A stretch of DNA of 64,000 nucleotides from Catenulisporales bacterium (GTDB lineage Bacteria > Actinomycetota > Actinomycetes > Streptomycetales > Catenulisporaceae): the NCBI GenBank assembly GCA_019510485.1, contig JAEKKI010000188.1, forward strand, positions 1-64,000, given 5' to 3'. Position numbers and translations under genes: made by a program. This document shows, in pieces, positions 9,421 to 18,256 of the stretch. The notes below the pieces were generated by a model. That model did not search any database and was not told where the DNA came from. It worked only from the letters and a program-made list of their open reading frames with translations. The first letter of the stretch is position 1, and every line of letters starts with the position of its first letter.

Positions 9421-9935
9421 GCGATTCCGATAGCTGCAAGTTGCCCCCGCGTCTCCACGTACTGCGCAGCGATCCCATTGACCACCTGAACCGCCTGCTC
9501 ACGCGCAGCCTGATAAGCGGCATCCTTCCGCGCCAACTCCAACGCCTCCATCGGCGTCGCAGGGCGCACGATCGTGTCGGTGACCGCAGGCTCGGTGACG
9601 TCCGGCACGTTCATCATCTGATGTTGTTGCTCAGCGACGACCTGAGCGCAGCGGCTGACGGCGGTTGCCGCTCCCAGCGCGCTTTCATGAAACTCCCGCG
9701 CCTCAGCCACAGCACGGCCAAGCGAGGCTGCCGCCTGCTCAGCCGCCGGCCCCTTCCACCAGTTGGGAAGATCCGCCTGAGCACGGGAAAGCAGGTCAGC
9801 GACCTCGCCGACATGCTCCGCCAGGTTGCGAAAAGCCCGGGGCATGGCCTCCATCGCACCCACCTGCGGAGACGCCGCCAAAGACCGCAACTCGTCCACA
9901 GTGAGCCCGCCGTACTTGAACTGGGATTCAGTCAC
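8592..9935 (-). CDS. WXG100/PPE-like type VII secretion substrate with long disordered tail
   Basis: The first ~170 residues are helical and Ala-rich and carry a W-K-G turn (W60-K61-G62, NWWKGPAAEQ). This resembles the helix-turn-helix of WXG100/PPE-like secreted proteins. The remaining ~275 residues are polar, Pro/Ser/Arg-rich and look disordered; I recognise no domain there. The GTG start at 9935 overlaps the stop of the upstream gene by 4 nt (GTGA), so the two genes are translationally coupled. The high-GC N-terminal half changes sharply to low GC near codon 172, beside a tRNA T-arm-like sequence. Function as a secreted effector is inferred from the fold and the neighbours. Confidence 0.7.
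   Translation of the reverse strand: MTESQFKYGGLTVDELRSLAASPQVGAMEAMPRAFRNLAEHVGEVADLLSRAQADLPNWWKGPAAEQAAASLGRAVAEAREFHESALGAATAVSRCAQVVAEQQHQMMNVPDVTEPAVTDTIVRPATPMEALELARKDAAYQAAREQAVQVVNGIAAQYVETRGQLAAIGIARGEGFEPASGSQQVMHANSPLAIYQQSLAANSTVENRQPRTSRSTFEHVESSVEPANAIALVNHRATPTRVERYPFDESKSFAPSEILLKTQYHPNQHQLFPRSGELAGAPSRNMQLEALRDSGAPEREASSVAWEYENPQEVNPPRIKYSFEVDPESSTKLQHRNAPTTSRTSRRIPARDYSTLHPKGFESRDPIPIESAPRVSGGTPHNFIEHSDATNPTMLPPVGSVGTIHREQDNHNPRPAYLKERKSEWLPDTIAAPPDGILTPDWFDQA
9397..9420 (+). other. tRNA T-arm-like sequence at a composition junction
   Basis: The bases GCGGGTTCGAATCCCTC (9397-9413) match a tRNA T-arm with one mismatch in the stem. They are followed by ACCTCGC, which could be the 3' side of an acceptor stem. 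No D-arm or anticodon arm at the right spacing is present; the only matching GCGAGGT is at 9293-9299, too far upstream. It is not a functional tRNA. It may be a remnant of a tRNA 3' end, such as an attachment site, or a coincidence within coding sequence. Confidence 0.35.
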
Positions 9936-10336
9936 GACGCCGCCGAAACCGCGCCTGGTCCCGAATCCGCCCCCGCCCGCATCGCCGCCACAGCGATCGC
10001 CTCATCAGCCGCGGAGTACGTCTCCCGCGTCCGTTCCGCGTACGCCGTCATCGCTGCGATCATCCCGTGAATTCGCTGGTACCAGTCCTGAAGGTGTCTG
10101 ACTACGTCGGCGTGGGTGTCGCCGAGCGGGTCGGCTTCGTCCAACAGTCCATATACATACGACGCGGCATCGCCTTTAGCCGTGCGCCACGCCGCGGGGC
10201 CGCTGTGCAGGCGGGGATCGACGTTCGGCCAGGTGTGCGCATGGGCGGTGGCGAGAGTGATCTCCAAGTCCGCGAGGGAGCGGCGTAGAGCCGAGAGGTG
10301 GTCCAGGCAGACATGGAAGTCGTAGCTGCTGGTCAT
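9932..10336 (-). CDS. Small helical ESX-like protein with YxxxD signal
   Basis: This 134-residue, mostly helical protein ends with a YSAAD motif, matching the YxxxD/E type VII export signal, and a short Ala/Gly tail. Helical pairs of about 100 residues with such a signal are typical of WXG100-type substrates. A clear WXG triplet is not present, although Trp residues sit near the middle. The start at 10336 is chosen for the strong GGAGGAG 8-9 nt upstream. Its stop overlaps the GTG of the PPE-like gene, which suggests a substrate-partner pair made from one mRNA. Confidence 0.6.
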   Translation of the reverse strand: MTSSYDFHVCLDHLSALRRSLADLEITLATAHAHTWPNVDPRLHSGPAAWRTAKGDAASYVYGLLDEADPLGDTHADVVRHLQDWYQRIHGMIAAMTAYAERTRETYSAADEAIAVAAMRAGADSGPGAVSAAS

Positions 10337-10518
10337 GGAGTGGGCTCCTCCCCGTTGGGACTGCGATAGGACGGTGATGGAAGTACAGCGGCAGGGACAC
10401 GCGTGCCAGCGCACCGCCCGCGAAGTGATACCGTGAACAGTCGGCCGCGAGCTGACGTAGATCCCCGTGGAGTCGACCGGGGGCGCTCAGCGACCACAAT
10501 CTTACGAGGAGTGACCAC

Positions 10519-10788
10519 GTGTCTTTGGACGCAGCCACCAAGAAGAAGATCATTGAGGACTACGGCACCGGGTCGAACGACACGGGCTCCCCGGAGGTGC
10601 AGATCGCTCTGTTGACGCACCGCATCAACGAGCTCACCGAGCACCTGAAGTTCCACAAGCACGACCACCACAGCCGGCGCGGCCTGCTGCTGCTGGTCGG
10701 CCAGCGGCGACGGCTGCAGGGCTACCTGCAGCGGACCGACATCGTGCGGTACCGCGCGCTGATCGAGAAGCTGGGCCTGCGCCGCTAG
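10519..10788 (+). CDS. rpsO: 30S ribosomal protein S15
   Basis: The 89-residue product matches S15 along its full length, including the conserved [11 protein letters not shown] and the H-S-RRGLL region. S15 binds 16S rRNA early in assembly of the 30S platform. The GTG start follows a GAGGAG ribosome binding site by 8 nt. As in Streptomyces, it is followed by pnp with a large hairpin between the two. Confidence 0.98.
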   Translation: MSLDAATKKKIIEDYGTGSNDTGSPEVQIALLTHRINELTEHLKFHKHDHHSRRGLLLLVGQRRRLQGYLQRTDIVRYRALIEKLGLRR

Positions 10789-10941
10789 TCGGCCGCGTCC
10801 CCCGACAACCGCACAGGGCGGCGATCAGCCAGGCATCGGCCGCGGCCAAAGCCGGCAGCCGAAACCGGCAGCGGAAAACCGCAACCACCCCAGGTCAGCG
10901 GCAAACCACTCGCCACCCGCGCCGCCCCCGCACCCGACGCT

Positions 10942-10980
10942 CGACAGGAGCGGTCCGTTCGTCACGGACCGCTCCTGTCG
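10942..10980 (+). terminator. Large perfect hairpin between rpsO and pnp
   Basis: A 16-bp perfect stem (10942-10957 with 10965-10980) closes a 7-nt loop. No T-tract follows. In Streptomyces an intergenic rpsO-pnp hairpin is cut by RNase III, so this may be a processing site and partial terminator rather than a simple terminator. Confidence 0.8.
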
Positions 10981-11089
10981 CGTACCCGCTCCGCACACGC
11001 CGGGCCCAAGCTGCCGACTTTTCCGGTTAGAGTGGGTACGGAGAACCGCAAGAAGATTTTGGGAACTGAAGAGGCACAGCGAGCGCGGC

Positions 11090-11240
11090 CTTGCGCTGAA
11101 GTGGCCGGTTGGGCGCCGATCTTCGGTAGTGGCCCTCGGGACGGCGAAACTGCCCCGGGGGCTTCGATCGAAGACCGGGCCGCCACACGGCGGCGCAGGT
11201 CACCGGCAAGCCGCGTCCTCTTCAGCTCACCGCACACGAA
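11090..11240 (+). ncRNA. Structured 5' leader of pnp (Actino-pnp RNA motif candidate)
   Basis: The 466 bp between rpsO and pnp carry no gene. The part next to pnp is rich in complementary blocks, including a self-complementary CTTCGATCGAAG (11162-11173) and GCCGCC/GGCGGC. Rfam describes an Actino-pnp motif in actinobacterial pnp leaders, thought to regulate PNPase. Position and composition fit it, but I assigned the boundaries by eye. A possible -10 (TAGAGT, 11028-11033) lies upstream. Confidence 0.55.
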
Positions 11241-11254
11241 CTGAGGAGTACCTC

Positions 11255-13477
11255 TTGTCCGAGGGTGTTTTCACCACTGAGGCCGTGATCGACAATGGCC
11301 CCTTCGGCACGCGCACCGTTCGCTTCGAGACCGGCCGCCTGGCGCGGCAGGCCGCGGGGTCGGTCGTGGCGTATCTGGACGACGAGACGATGATCTTGTC
11401 CGCGACCACCGCCTCCAAGTCGCCGAAGGAGTCGCTCGACTTCTTCCCGCTGACGGTGGACGTCGAGGAGCGCATGTACAGCGTGGGCCGGATCCCCGGC
11501 TCCTTCTTCCGGCGCGAGGGCCGGCCCAGCGAGGACGCGATCCTCACCTGCCGCCTCATCGACCGGCCGCTGCGCCCCTCCTTCGCCAAGGGCCTGCGCA
11601 ACGAGGTGCAGGTCGTCTGCACCATCATGGCGCTGAACCCGGACCACCTGTACGACGTCGTGGCCATCAACGCCGCGTCGGCGTCCACGCAGCTGGCCGG
11701 GCTGCCCTTCTCCGGCCCGATCGGCGGCGTGCGCGTCGCCCTGATCCAGGACCGCTGGGTCGCCTTCCCCACCCACACCGACCTGGAGGAGGCCGTGTTC
11801 GACATGGTCGTCGCCGGCCGGGTGCTGGATGACGGCGACGTGGCGATCATGATGGTCGAGGCCGAGGCCACCGGCGAGACCGTGGCCCTGGTCGCCGGCG
11901 GCGCCACCGCCCCGACCGAGGAGGTCGTGGCCGACGGCCTGGAGGCCGCCAAGCCCTTCATCAAGGCGCTGTGCGTCGCCCAGCAGGAGCTGGCCGCGCA
12001 GGCCGCCAAGGAGACCGCGGAGTTCCCGCGCTTCCTGGACTACCAGGACGACGTCCTGGAGGCGGTGTCCGCGACCGCCAAGACCGAGCTGGCCAACGCG
12101 CTCACCATCGCCGGCAAGCAGGAGCGCGAGGAGGAGCTCGACCGGGTCAAGGCGCTGGTCGTGGAGAAGCTCGCGCAGCAGTTCGAGGGCCGCGAGAAGG
12201 AGATCGGCGGGGCCTTCCGGGCGCTGACCAAGAAGCTGGTGCGCGAGCGCATCATCCGCGACCAGGTCCGCATCGACGGCCGCGGCGTGCGCGACATCCG
12301 TCCGCTGTCCGCCGAGGTCGAGGTCGTCCCGCGGGTGCACGGCTCGGCGCTGTTCGAGCGCGGCGAGACCCAGATCCTGGGCATCACCACGCTGAACATG
12401 CTCCGCATGGAGCAGCAGCTGGACACGCTGAACCCCGAGACGCGCAAGCGCTACATGCACAACTACAACTTCCCGCCGTACTCCACCGGCGAGACCGGCC
12501 GGGTGGGCTCGCCCAAGCGCCGGGAGATCGGCCACGGCGCTCTCGCCGAGCGCGCCCTGATCCCGGTCCTGCCCAAGCGCGAGGAGTTCCCCTACGCGAT
12601 CCGGCAGGTCTCCGAGGCGCTGGGCTCCAACGGCTCCACCTCGATGGGCTCGGTCTGCGCCTCGACCATGTCGCTGCTGAACGCCGGCGTGCCGCTGAAG
12701 GCGCCGGTGGCCGGCATCGCGATGGGCCTGGTCTCCGCGGAGGTCGACGGCAAGACCGAGTACGTGGCGCTGACCGACATCCTCGGGGCCGAGGACGCCT
12801 ACGGCGACATGGACTTCAAGGTCGCCGGCACCAAGGAGTTCGTCACCGCGCTGCAGCTGGACACCAAGCTCGACGGGATCCCGGCCTCGGTGCTGGCCGC
12901 CGCGCTGAAGCAGGCCAAGGACGCCCGGCTGCACATCCTGGACGTCATGATGGAGGCCATCGACGTCCCGGACGAGATGAGCGAGTTCGCCCCGCGCATC
13001 ATCACGGTGAAGATCCCGGTGGACAAGATCGGCGAGGTCATCGGCCCGAAGGGCAAGATGATCAACCAGATCCAGGAGGACACCGGCGCCGAGATCACCA
13101 TCGAGGACGACGGCACCATCTACATCGGCGCCGCCAACGGCTCGGCGGCCGAGGCCGCGCGGACCACGATCAACCAGATCGCGAACCCGCAGATGCCCGA
13201 GGTCGGGGAGCGCTACCTGGGGACCGTGGTGAAGACCACGACCTTCGGCGCGTTCGTCTCGCTGATGCCCGGCCGCGACGGCCTGCTGCACGTCTCCCAG
13301 CTCAAGAAGCTGGCCGGCGGCAAGCGGGTGGAGAACGTCGAGGACGTGGTCAAGGTCGGCGACAAGCTCCAGGTGGAGATCGCCGAGATCGACTCGCGCG
13401 GCAAGCTCTCGCTGATCCCGGTCCTGCCGGAGGGCGAGGGCGAGGAGGCCGCCAAGGCCGAGGCGAAGGCCGAGTAA
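11255..13477 (+). CDS. pnp: Polyribonucleotide nucleotidyltransferase (PNPase)
   Basis: PNPase is the phosphorolytic 3'-5' exoribonuclease that also polymerises tails in actinobacteria. The 740-residue protein has two RNase PH domains separated by a helical domain. A KH domain follows with the GxxG loop in [13 protein letters not shown], and then an S1 domain (near residues 650-720). The TTG at 11255 is chosen over an in-frame ATG at 11129 because GAGGAG lies 6 nt upstream and homologous proteins start at this point. The 42 extra codons would fall in the structured leader. The M16 peptidase gene begins 5 nt after its stop. Confidence 0.97.
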   Translation: MSEGVFTTEAVIDNGPFGTRTVRFETGRLARQAAGSVVAYLDDETMILSATTASKSPKESLDFFPLTVDVEERMYSVGRIPGSFFRREGRPSEDAILTCRLIDRPLRPSFAKGLRNEVQVVCTIMALNPDHLYDVVAINAASASTQLAGLPFSGPIGGVRVALIQDRWVAFPTHTDLEEAVFDMVVAGRVLDDGDVAIMMVEAEATGETVALVAGGATAPTEEVVADGLEAAKPFIKALCVAQQELAAQAAKETAEFPRFLDYQDDVLEAVSATAKTELANALTIAGKQEREEELDRVKALVVEKLAQQFEGREKEIGGAFRALTKKLVRERIIRDQVRIDGRGVRDIRPLSAEVEVVPRVHGSALFERGETQILGITTLNMLRMEQQLDTLNPETRKRYMHNYNFPPYSTGETGRVGSPKRREIGHGALAERALIPVLPKREEFPYAIRQVSEALGSNGSTSMGSVCASTMSLLNAGVPLKAPVAGIAMGLVSAEVDGKTEYVALTDILGAEDAYGDMDFKVAGTKEFVTALQLDTKLDGIPASVLAAALKQAKDARLHILDVMMEAIDVPDEMSEFAPRIITVKIPVDKIGEVIGPKGKMINQIQEDTGAEITIEDDGTIYIGAANGSAAEAARTTINQIANPQMPEVGERYLGTVVKTTTFGAFVSLMPGRDGLLHVSQLKKLAGGKRVENVEDVVKVGDKLQVEIAEIDSRGKLSLIPVLPEGEGEEAAKAEAKAE

Positions 13478-13482
13478 CAGCC

Positions 13483-14822
13483 TTGTACCCGGTTGAGACC
13501 CTGATCGCCGGGCAGAACGGCAACGGCACGATCCGCCGTACCGTCCTGCCCGGCGGTCTGCGCGTGGTGACGCAGACCATGCCCTCGGTGCGCTCGGTGA
13601 CCTTCGGCATCTGGACCGGGATCGGCTCGCGCGACGAGCACCCGGAGGAGTCCGGGGCCACCCACTACCTGGAGCACCTGCTCTTCAAGGGCACGGCGAA
13701 GCGCTCGGCGCTGGAGATCTCCGCGGCCCTGGACGCCGTCGGCGGGGAGATGAACGCCTTCACCGCCAAGGAGTACACGTGCTACTACGCGCGGGTGCTC
13801 GACGCCGACCTGCCGCTGGCCATCGACGTGATCTGCGACCTGGTCACCTCGGCGCTGATCCGGCCCGAGGACGTGGAGTCCGAGCGCAACGTCATCCTGG
13901 AAGAGATGGCGATGACCGAGGACGAGCCGTCCGACCTGATCCACGACGAGTTCGCCCTGGCGCTGCTGGGCGACTCGCCGCTGGGCCGGCCGATCCTGGG
14001 CACGGCGGAGTCCGTCAACGCCCTGACGCGGGAGGCGATCGCCGAGTACTACCACTCCCACTACACCGACGACCACCTCGTGGTCTCGGCGGCCGGCAAC
14101 CTCGACCACGACGTGGTGGTGGCCCTGGTGGACCAGGCCTTCGCCGCCGCGCGCGGTCACCGGGACCCGGACCGGCAGCCGGTCGTGCCGCGCATCGGCG
14201 GCGACTGCGGTGCTGCGCACTCCGACCTGCGCCTGGTGTCCAAGCCGACCGAGCAGACGCACGTCGTGCTGGGCATGCCCGGATGCCGGGCGTGGCCCGC
14301 ACCGACCGCCGCCGCTACCCGCTGGGCATCCTGTCCACGATCCTCGGCGGCGGAATGTCCTCCCGGCTGTTCCAGGAAGTTCGCGAGAAGCGCGGCCTGG
14401 CCTACTCGGTCTACAGCTTCTCCACGCACCACGCCGACTGCGGCGCGTTCGGCGTCTACGCCGGCTGCCAGCCGGAGAACTTCACCGAGGTGCTGAAGAT
14501 CTGCCGCGACGAGATCACCAAGGTCGCCGACGGCGGCGTGACCGAGGAGGAGCTGCGCCGCGGCATCGGCCAGGTGCGCGGCTCCACGGTGCTGTCGCTG
14601 GAGGACACCGGGTCGCAGATGACGCGGATAGGGAAGAACGAACTGGTCTATGGCGAGCACCTCACCATCGAGGAGCTGCTGGGGCGGGTGGAGTCGGTGA
14701 CGATCGAGGACGTGAAGCAGGTCGCCGAGGACTTCCTCCGGCACCCGCAGGCGATCGCGGTCATCGGCGACTACGAGGATGCCTCGTCGTTCGAGGGAGT
14801 CTTGGAAGGGGCGACGGCGTGA
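13483..14822 (+). pseudogene. M16-family zinc metalloprotease, frameshifted
   Basis: The gene encodes an insulinase/mitochondrial-processing-peptidase-like protease, which in streptomycetes sits between pnp and dapB. The N-terminal half contains the inverted zinc motif HxxEH (HYLEH) and the downstream Glu region EEMAMTEDEPSD. After codon ~264 the frame is lost and reaches a stop at 14496. The normal C-terminal M16 half (PLGILSTILGGGMSSRLFQE onwards) continues in another frame to 14822. The break coincides with an 8-nt near-duplication, ATGCCCGG/ATGCCGGG, at 14275-14290; deleting one copy restores the frame. The TTG start at 13483 is uncertain. It is either a real pseudogene or a sequence error. 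Confidence 0.85.
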
Positions 14823-15601
14823 CCGCGGCGCTGGGGTCGAGTGTCGTGAAGGTCGCGGTCTTCGGCGCCGCCGGCCGGATGGGGCAGGCCGTGTGCCGGG
14901 CCGTCGAGGACACGCCGGGGCTGGAACTGGTCGCGCGCGTGGACGTCGACGACGATCCGCGGCTGATCGTGGAGGCCGGCGCCCAGGTGGCGGTGGACTT
15001 CACCCATCCCGGGGCGACCCTGCGGAACATCGAGTTCTGCGTCCGGCACGGGATCGACGTCGTCGTCGGCACCTCCGGCTTCGACGAGGCCCGGCAGGAG
15101 CAGGTCCGCGCGCTGCTGGCGGGCAGCGGTGTCCGGGTCCTGATCGCCCCGAACTTCTCGATCGGCGGCGTGCTGATGATGCGCTTCGCCGCCGTCGCCG
15201 CGCCGTACTTCGAGAGCGTGGAGATCGTCGAGCTGCACCACCCGGACAAGGTCGACGCGCCGTCCGGCACCGCCACCCGGACCGCGGAGCTGATCGCCGA
15301 GGCCCGGGCGGCCGCGGGCAGCGCGCCCATGCCGGACGCCACGCTGCGTACATCAGAATCTCCGGGCCTGGACGGCGCTCGCGGCGCGACCGTCGAGAGC
15401 ATCCCGGTGCACTCCGTACGGCTGCGCGGCCTGGTCGCCCACCAGGAGGTGCTGCTCGGCTCGGTCGGCGAGACCTTGACCATCCGGCACGACTCGCTGG
15501 ACCGCGCCTCGTTCATGCCGGGCGTCGTGCTCGCCTGCAAGAAGCTGGCGACACGGCCGGCCGGGCTGACCGTCGGCCTCGACGCGCTGCTCGACCTGTA
15601 G
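14819..15601 (+). CDS. dapB: 4-hydroxy-tetrahydrodipicolinate reductase
   Basis: DapB catalyses the NAD(P)H-dependent second step of the diaminopimelate/lysine pathway. The 260-residue protein has the nucleotide-binding GAAGRMG near its start. The catalytic/substrate signature HHPDKVDAPSGT is near the middle. The GTG at 14819 overlaps the M16 stop by 4 nt (GTGA); another GTG at 14846 would give a shorter N-terminus and cannot be excluded. The pathway partner dapA lies about 12 kb downstream. Confidence 0.97.
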   Translation: MTAALGSSVVKVAVFGAAGRMGQAVCRAVEDTPGLELVARVDVDDDPRLIVEAGAQVAVDFTHPGATLRNIEFCVRHGIDVVVGTSGFDEARQEQVRALLAGSGVRVLIAPNFSIGGVLMMRFAAVAAPYFESVEIVELHHPDKVDAPSGTATRTAELIAEARAAAGSAPMPDATLRTSESPGLDGARGATVESIPVHSVRLRGLVAHQEVLLGSVGETLTIRHDSLDRASFMPGVVLACKKLATRPAGLTVGLDALLDL

Positions 15602-15624
15602 CCGGATCCGGTAGGCCACGAGCA

Positions 15625-16068
15625 ATGCGCAACCGCACCACCGCCCTGGTCCTGGTCGTCATCCTGTGCTTCTACCTGCTGCTGGCCGTCCAGCGCGGGG
15701 TGTGGCTGGTGGCGACCGGCGAGCCGGTGCTGGTGTTGTTCGGTATCGGCGTCCTGATGCTGCCGGTCGTCGGGGCCTGGTTCGTGGTCACCGAGGTACG
15801 CATCGGCAACGCCTCCTCGCGCCTCGGGGCCCGGCTGGCGGCCGAGGGCCGGTGGCCCACCGAGGAGATCCCGACGCGGCCGTCGGGGCGGCCGGACCTG
15901 AAGGCGGCCGACGAGATCTTCGCCAAGCGCCGGGCCGAGGTCGAGGCCGATCCCGAGGACTGGCGCGGCTGGTATCGGCTGTCGCTGGCGTACAACGACG
16001 CCCGCGATCGTCCGCGGGCGCGTAAGGCGTTGCGTAAGGCCATTGAGCTGGACCGGCAGCACGGCTGA
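15625..16068 (+). CDS. Small two-helix membrane protein with TPR-like C-terminus
   Basis: The 147-residue protein has two hydrophobic helices (about residues 7-25 and 32-52), then a cytosolic part. That part ends in a single TPR-like unit (DWRGWYRLSLAYNDARDRPRARKALRKAI, split here by eye: helix-turn-helix with Trp/Tyr/Ala spacing). Similar small proteins follow dapB in streptomycetes. Its role is unknown. It is 23 nt downstream of dapB and likely co-transcribed with it. Confidence 0.8.
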   Translation: MRNRTTALVLVVILCFYLLLAVQRGVWLVATGEPVLVLFGIGVLMLPVVGAWFVVTEVRIGNASSRLGARLAAEGRWPTEEIPTRPSGRPDLKAADEIFAKRRAEVEADPEDWRGWYRLSLAYNDARDRPRARKALRKAIELDRQHG

Positions 16069-16101
16069 CCGGATTCGGCCGGGTCGGCCACGCCGATCCG
16101 G
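16069..16101 (+). terminator. Hairpin after the dapB-TPR unit
   Basis: CCGGATTCGGC (16069-16079) pairs with GCCGATCCGG (16092-16101) with one bulged base. It begins right after the stop codon and lies between two convergent genes. No T-tract is present. Confidence 0.5.
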
Positions 16102-16127
16102 CCCCTGATCGGTGCCCGCTCACCGCG

Positions 16128-16532
16128 TTAGACGATCGCCGTGGCCTCCACCTCGATCAGCGCCTCCGGCAGGAACAGCCGCGAGACCTCGACCGTGGTG
16201 CTCGTCGGCGGCGGGCCGTCCTGGAAGTACTCGCCGCGGATATCGCCGTATTCGCGGATTCGCGAGATGTCGGTCAGGAACGTCCGCAGGTTGACGACGT
16301 TCGCGAAGGTGGCGCCGTGCGCGGCCAGCACCTTGCCGATCAGCTCCATGACCCGGCGGGACTGCGCGCGCATGTCGTCGCCGCCGACGATCTGGTGGTC
16401 GTCGCCCCAGGCCACCTGGCCGGACAGGATCAGCAGCGTCCGCTCGCCGAGCGGGACCACGGCGACGTTGGAGAAGGCCTTGTGCGGCGAGCTGGGCACG
16501 CCCGCGGGGTTGTCGAGGGTGAAAGCGTTCAT
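16128..16532 (-). CDS. RidA/YjgF family protein
   Basis: RidA-family enzymes hydrolyse reactive enamine/imine intermediates from PLP-enzyme reactions. The 134 residues cover the family domain, with the conserved RTFLTDI segment and an E-V-E-ATAIV C-terminus. The Arg that binds substrate in RidA may correspond to R in NLRTFL, which keeps catalysis plausible. It is divergent from a LysR regulator. The start has TAGCGT 6 nt upstream and no ribosome binding site, which suggests a leaderless mRNA. Confidence 0.88.
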   Translation of the reverse strand: MNAFTLDNPAGVPSSPHKAFSNVAVVPLGERTLLILSGQVAWGDDHQIVGGDDMRAQSRRVMELIGKVLAAHGATFANVVNLRTFLTDISRIREYGDIRGEYFQDGPPPTSTTVEVSRLFLPEALIEVEATAIV

Positions 16533-16538
16533 GGTCCG

Positions 16539-16544
16539 ACGCTA
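16539..16544 (-). promoter_or_regulatory. Leaderless-type -10 of the RidA gene
   Basis: TAGCGT lies 6 nt before the ATG at 16532 on the minus strand. No ribosome binding site precedes the start. Confidence 0.5.
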
Positions 16545-16579
16545 TTTTCGGGACCGGAGATGCGACCAGCGAATAGTCG

Positions 16580-16594
16580 GCATGGTTTCCATGC
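16580..16594. promoter_or_regulatory. Palindrome, candidate LysR operator
   Basis: GCATGGTTTCCATGC is a perfect 6-bp inverted repeat with a 3-nt centre and fits the T-N11-A type of LysR site. An overlapping weaker inverted repeat, ATGC-N7-GCAT, occupies 16591-16605. Both lie in the 81-bp gap between the divergent ridA-like and lysR-like genes. Confidence 0.5.
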
Positions 16595-16613
16595 GCCATT
16601 AGCATGGCAGGCC

Positions 16614-17492
16614 ATGGACACCGCGTTGCTCGAAGTCTTCCTGGAGGTCGCGCGGCGCGAATCGTTCACCGCGGCGGCCGGCGCGCTCGGCTATACGCAG
16701 TCGGCGATATCCCGTCAGATAGCCACCTTGGAGTCGGCGGTCGGCGCGCCGCTGTTCGATCGGCTCCCACGGGGCGTACGGCTCACCGCGGAGGGTCGGG
16801 CCCTCCGCCCACACGCGACGGCCGTCGTAGGCCGCCTGCGGGCCGCTGTGGCCGATATACGGGCCGTTGGGACGCTGGGCGGCGGGCGACTGCGGCTCGG
16901 CGCGATCCCGACGGCTGACACGGCTCTGATGCCCGAGGCGATCGCGGCGTTCCGCCGGGCGCATCCGGCGGTGGCCGTCACGCTCGCCGAGGGGCTCACG
17001 AAGGACTTGGTCGCGGCGGTGCGCGCCGGAGACCTGGATCTGGCGGTCATCGGGACCGCGAGAGCGGAGCCGGTCTTCGACGGGGTCCGGCTGCGTCGGT
17101 TGATGGCTGATCCCTTGGCCGTGGCGCTGCCGCGCGGGCATCGCCTCGCTGACCGGGAGGTGCTCCGGCTGGCGGACCTGGAAGACGAGAACTGGATCGC
17201 CGGGCAGCCCCGGCCCGAGGACACGCTGATCGCCGGAGTGCGAGGCGGGGAGTTCCGGCCGCGCATCGACTACGTGGTGTTGGAATGGGCTGCGAAGCAG
17301 AGTTTCGTGGCCGCGGGGCTGGGGATCACGCTCATCCCCTCGCTGGCCGCCGCGTCGGTGCGGCCGGATCTCGTGGTCGTGGCGCTGGATCCGGCCGAGG
17401 CGGCGCCGCGGTCGGTGTTCGCGGCCACGCCGGAGGGCGTCGCGGACAGCACAGCCGTGGCGGCGTTCCTGGAGTCGCTGGGGAGCCGCTGA
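16614..17492 (+). CDS. LysR family transcriptional regulator
   Basis: The 292-residue protein has an N-terminal winged helix-turn-helix (about residues 3-61, with the typical AISRQIATLE segment). A LysR substrate-binding domain (about 88-290) follows. The ATG at 16614 aligns with the family start. The divergent arrangement with the RidA gene and the palindrome between them suggest that it controls RidA and itself. The effector is not predictable. Confidence 0.93.
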   Translation: MDTALLEVFLEVARRESFTAAAGALGYTQSAISRQIATLESAVGAPLFDRLPRGVRLTAEGRALRPHATAVVGRLRAAVADIRAVGTLGGGRLRLGAIPTADTALMPEAIAAFRRAHPAVAVTLAEGLTKDLVAAVRAGDLDLAVIGTARAEPVFDGVRLRRLMADPLAVALPRGHRLADREVLRLADLEDENWIAGQPRPEDTLIAGVRGGEFRPRIDYVVLEWAAKQSFVAAGLGITLIPSLAAASVRPDLVVVALDPAEAAPRSVFAATPEGVADSTAVAAFLESLGSR

Positions 17493-17557
17493 CGGCGGCC
17501 CGCTGACAGGTCCGAAACCCGCCGGTGGCGAACCCGCGAGCGGCGGAGCATGGAGGC

Positions 17558-18256
17558 ATGCACACCGTCCCTGGTATCAAGGTCCTGTATTTCGGCACCC
17601 CGGTCGTCCTCATCACCACGCGCAACGAGGACGGCTCACCCAACATCGCGCCCATGTCCTCGGCGTGGTGGCTGAACGGCAATGCCGTGCTCGGACTGGG
17701 CGACTCCTCGCAGACCGCCGCCAACATCGCCCGCGAGGGCGAGTGCGTCCTGAACCTGCCGTCCTCGGACATGGTCGGCTACGTCGACCGGGTCGCCATG
17801 ACCACCGGCCGCCGGGACATGCCGGAGTACAAGTCCGAGATGGGCTATCGCTTCGTGCCGGACAAGTTCGGGCTGGCCGGACTCACCGAGCAGGCCGCGG
17901 AACTGGTTTCCCCGCCCCGGATCCTGGAGTGCCCGATCCAGATGGAGTGCCGGCTCACCGCGGCGCATCCGGTCGGCGGCGAGGGCGGCCTCACGGCGTT
18001 CGAGGTCGAGGTGCTGCGGACCCATGTCGAGGAGCGGCTCGTCATCCCCGGGACGCACTACATCGATCCGGAGGCGTGGGATCCGCTGATCATGAAGTTC
18101 TGCGAGTTCTTCGGCGGCGGTCGGCCGGTGCACGCTTCGCGGCTGGCGGCCGGCTGGGAGATGCCGCACCGGCTGGGGACGTCCGCGCTGGATGAAGACG
18201 GACCGGAAGAGCTGGAAGACGCCGAACCGGTGCTCAGTGGGTCAGCGTCAGCTTGA
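17558..18256 (+). CDS. Flavin reductase-like FMN-binding protein
   Basis: The 232-residue protein resembles the flavin-reductase-like/flavoredoxin family with a split-barrel FMN domain. Conserved features include NIAPMSSAWWLNGN and the ECVLNLPS segment. These proteins reduce free flavin or bind FMN as an oxidoreductase. The ATG at 17558 has GCGGAG about 9 nt upstream; a GTG at 17525 is the alternative. Its 3' end overlaps the convergent PEGA-like gene by 23 nt. The LysR gene 65 nt upstream on the same strand may belong to the same unit. Confidence 0.8.
   Translation: MHTVPGIKVLYFGTPVVLITTRNEDGSPNIAPMSSAWWLNGNAVLGLGDSSQTAANIAREGECVLNLPSSDMVGYVDRVAMTTGRRDMPEYKSEMGYRFVPDKFGLAGLTEQAAELVSPPRILECPIQMECRLTAAHPVGGEGGLTAFEVEVLRTHVEERLVIPGTHYIDPEAWDPLIMKFCEFFGGGRPVHASRLAAGWEMPHRLGTSALDEDGPEELEDAEPVLSGSASA

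Noticed and set aside
11222-13291. Long minus-strand open frame opposite pnp
   Set aside because: It mirrors the pnp codons, encodes His/Asp/Gly/Leu-rich low-complexity sequence and has no start signal.
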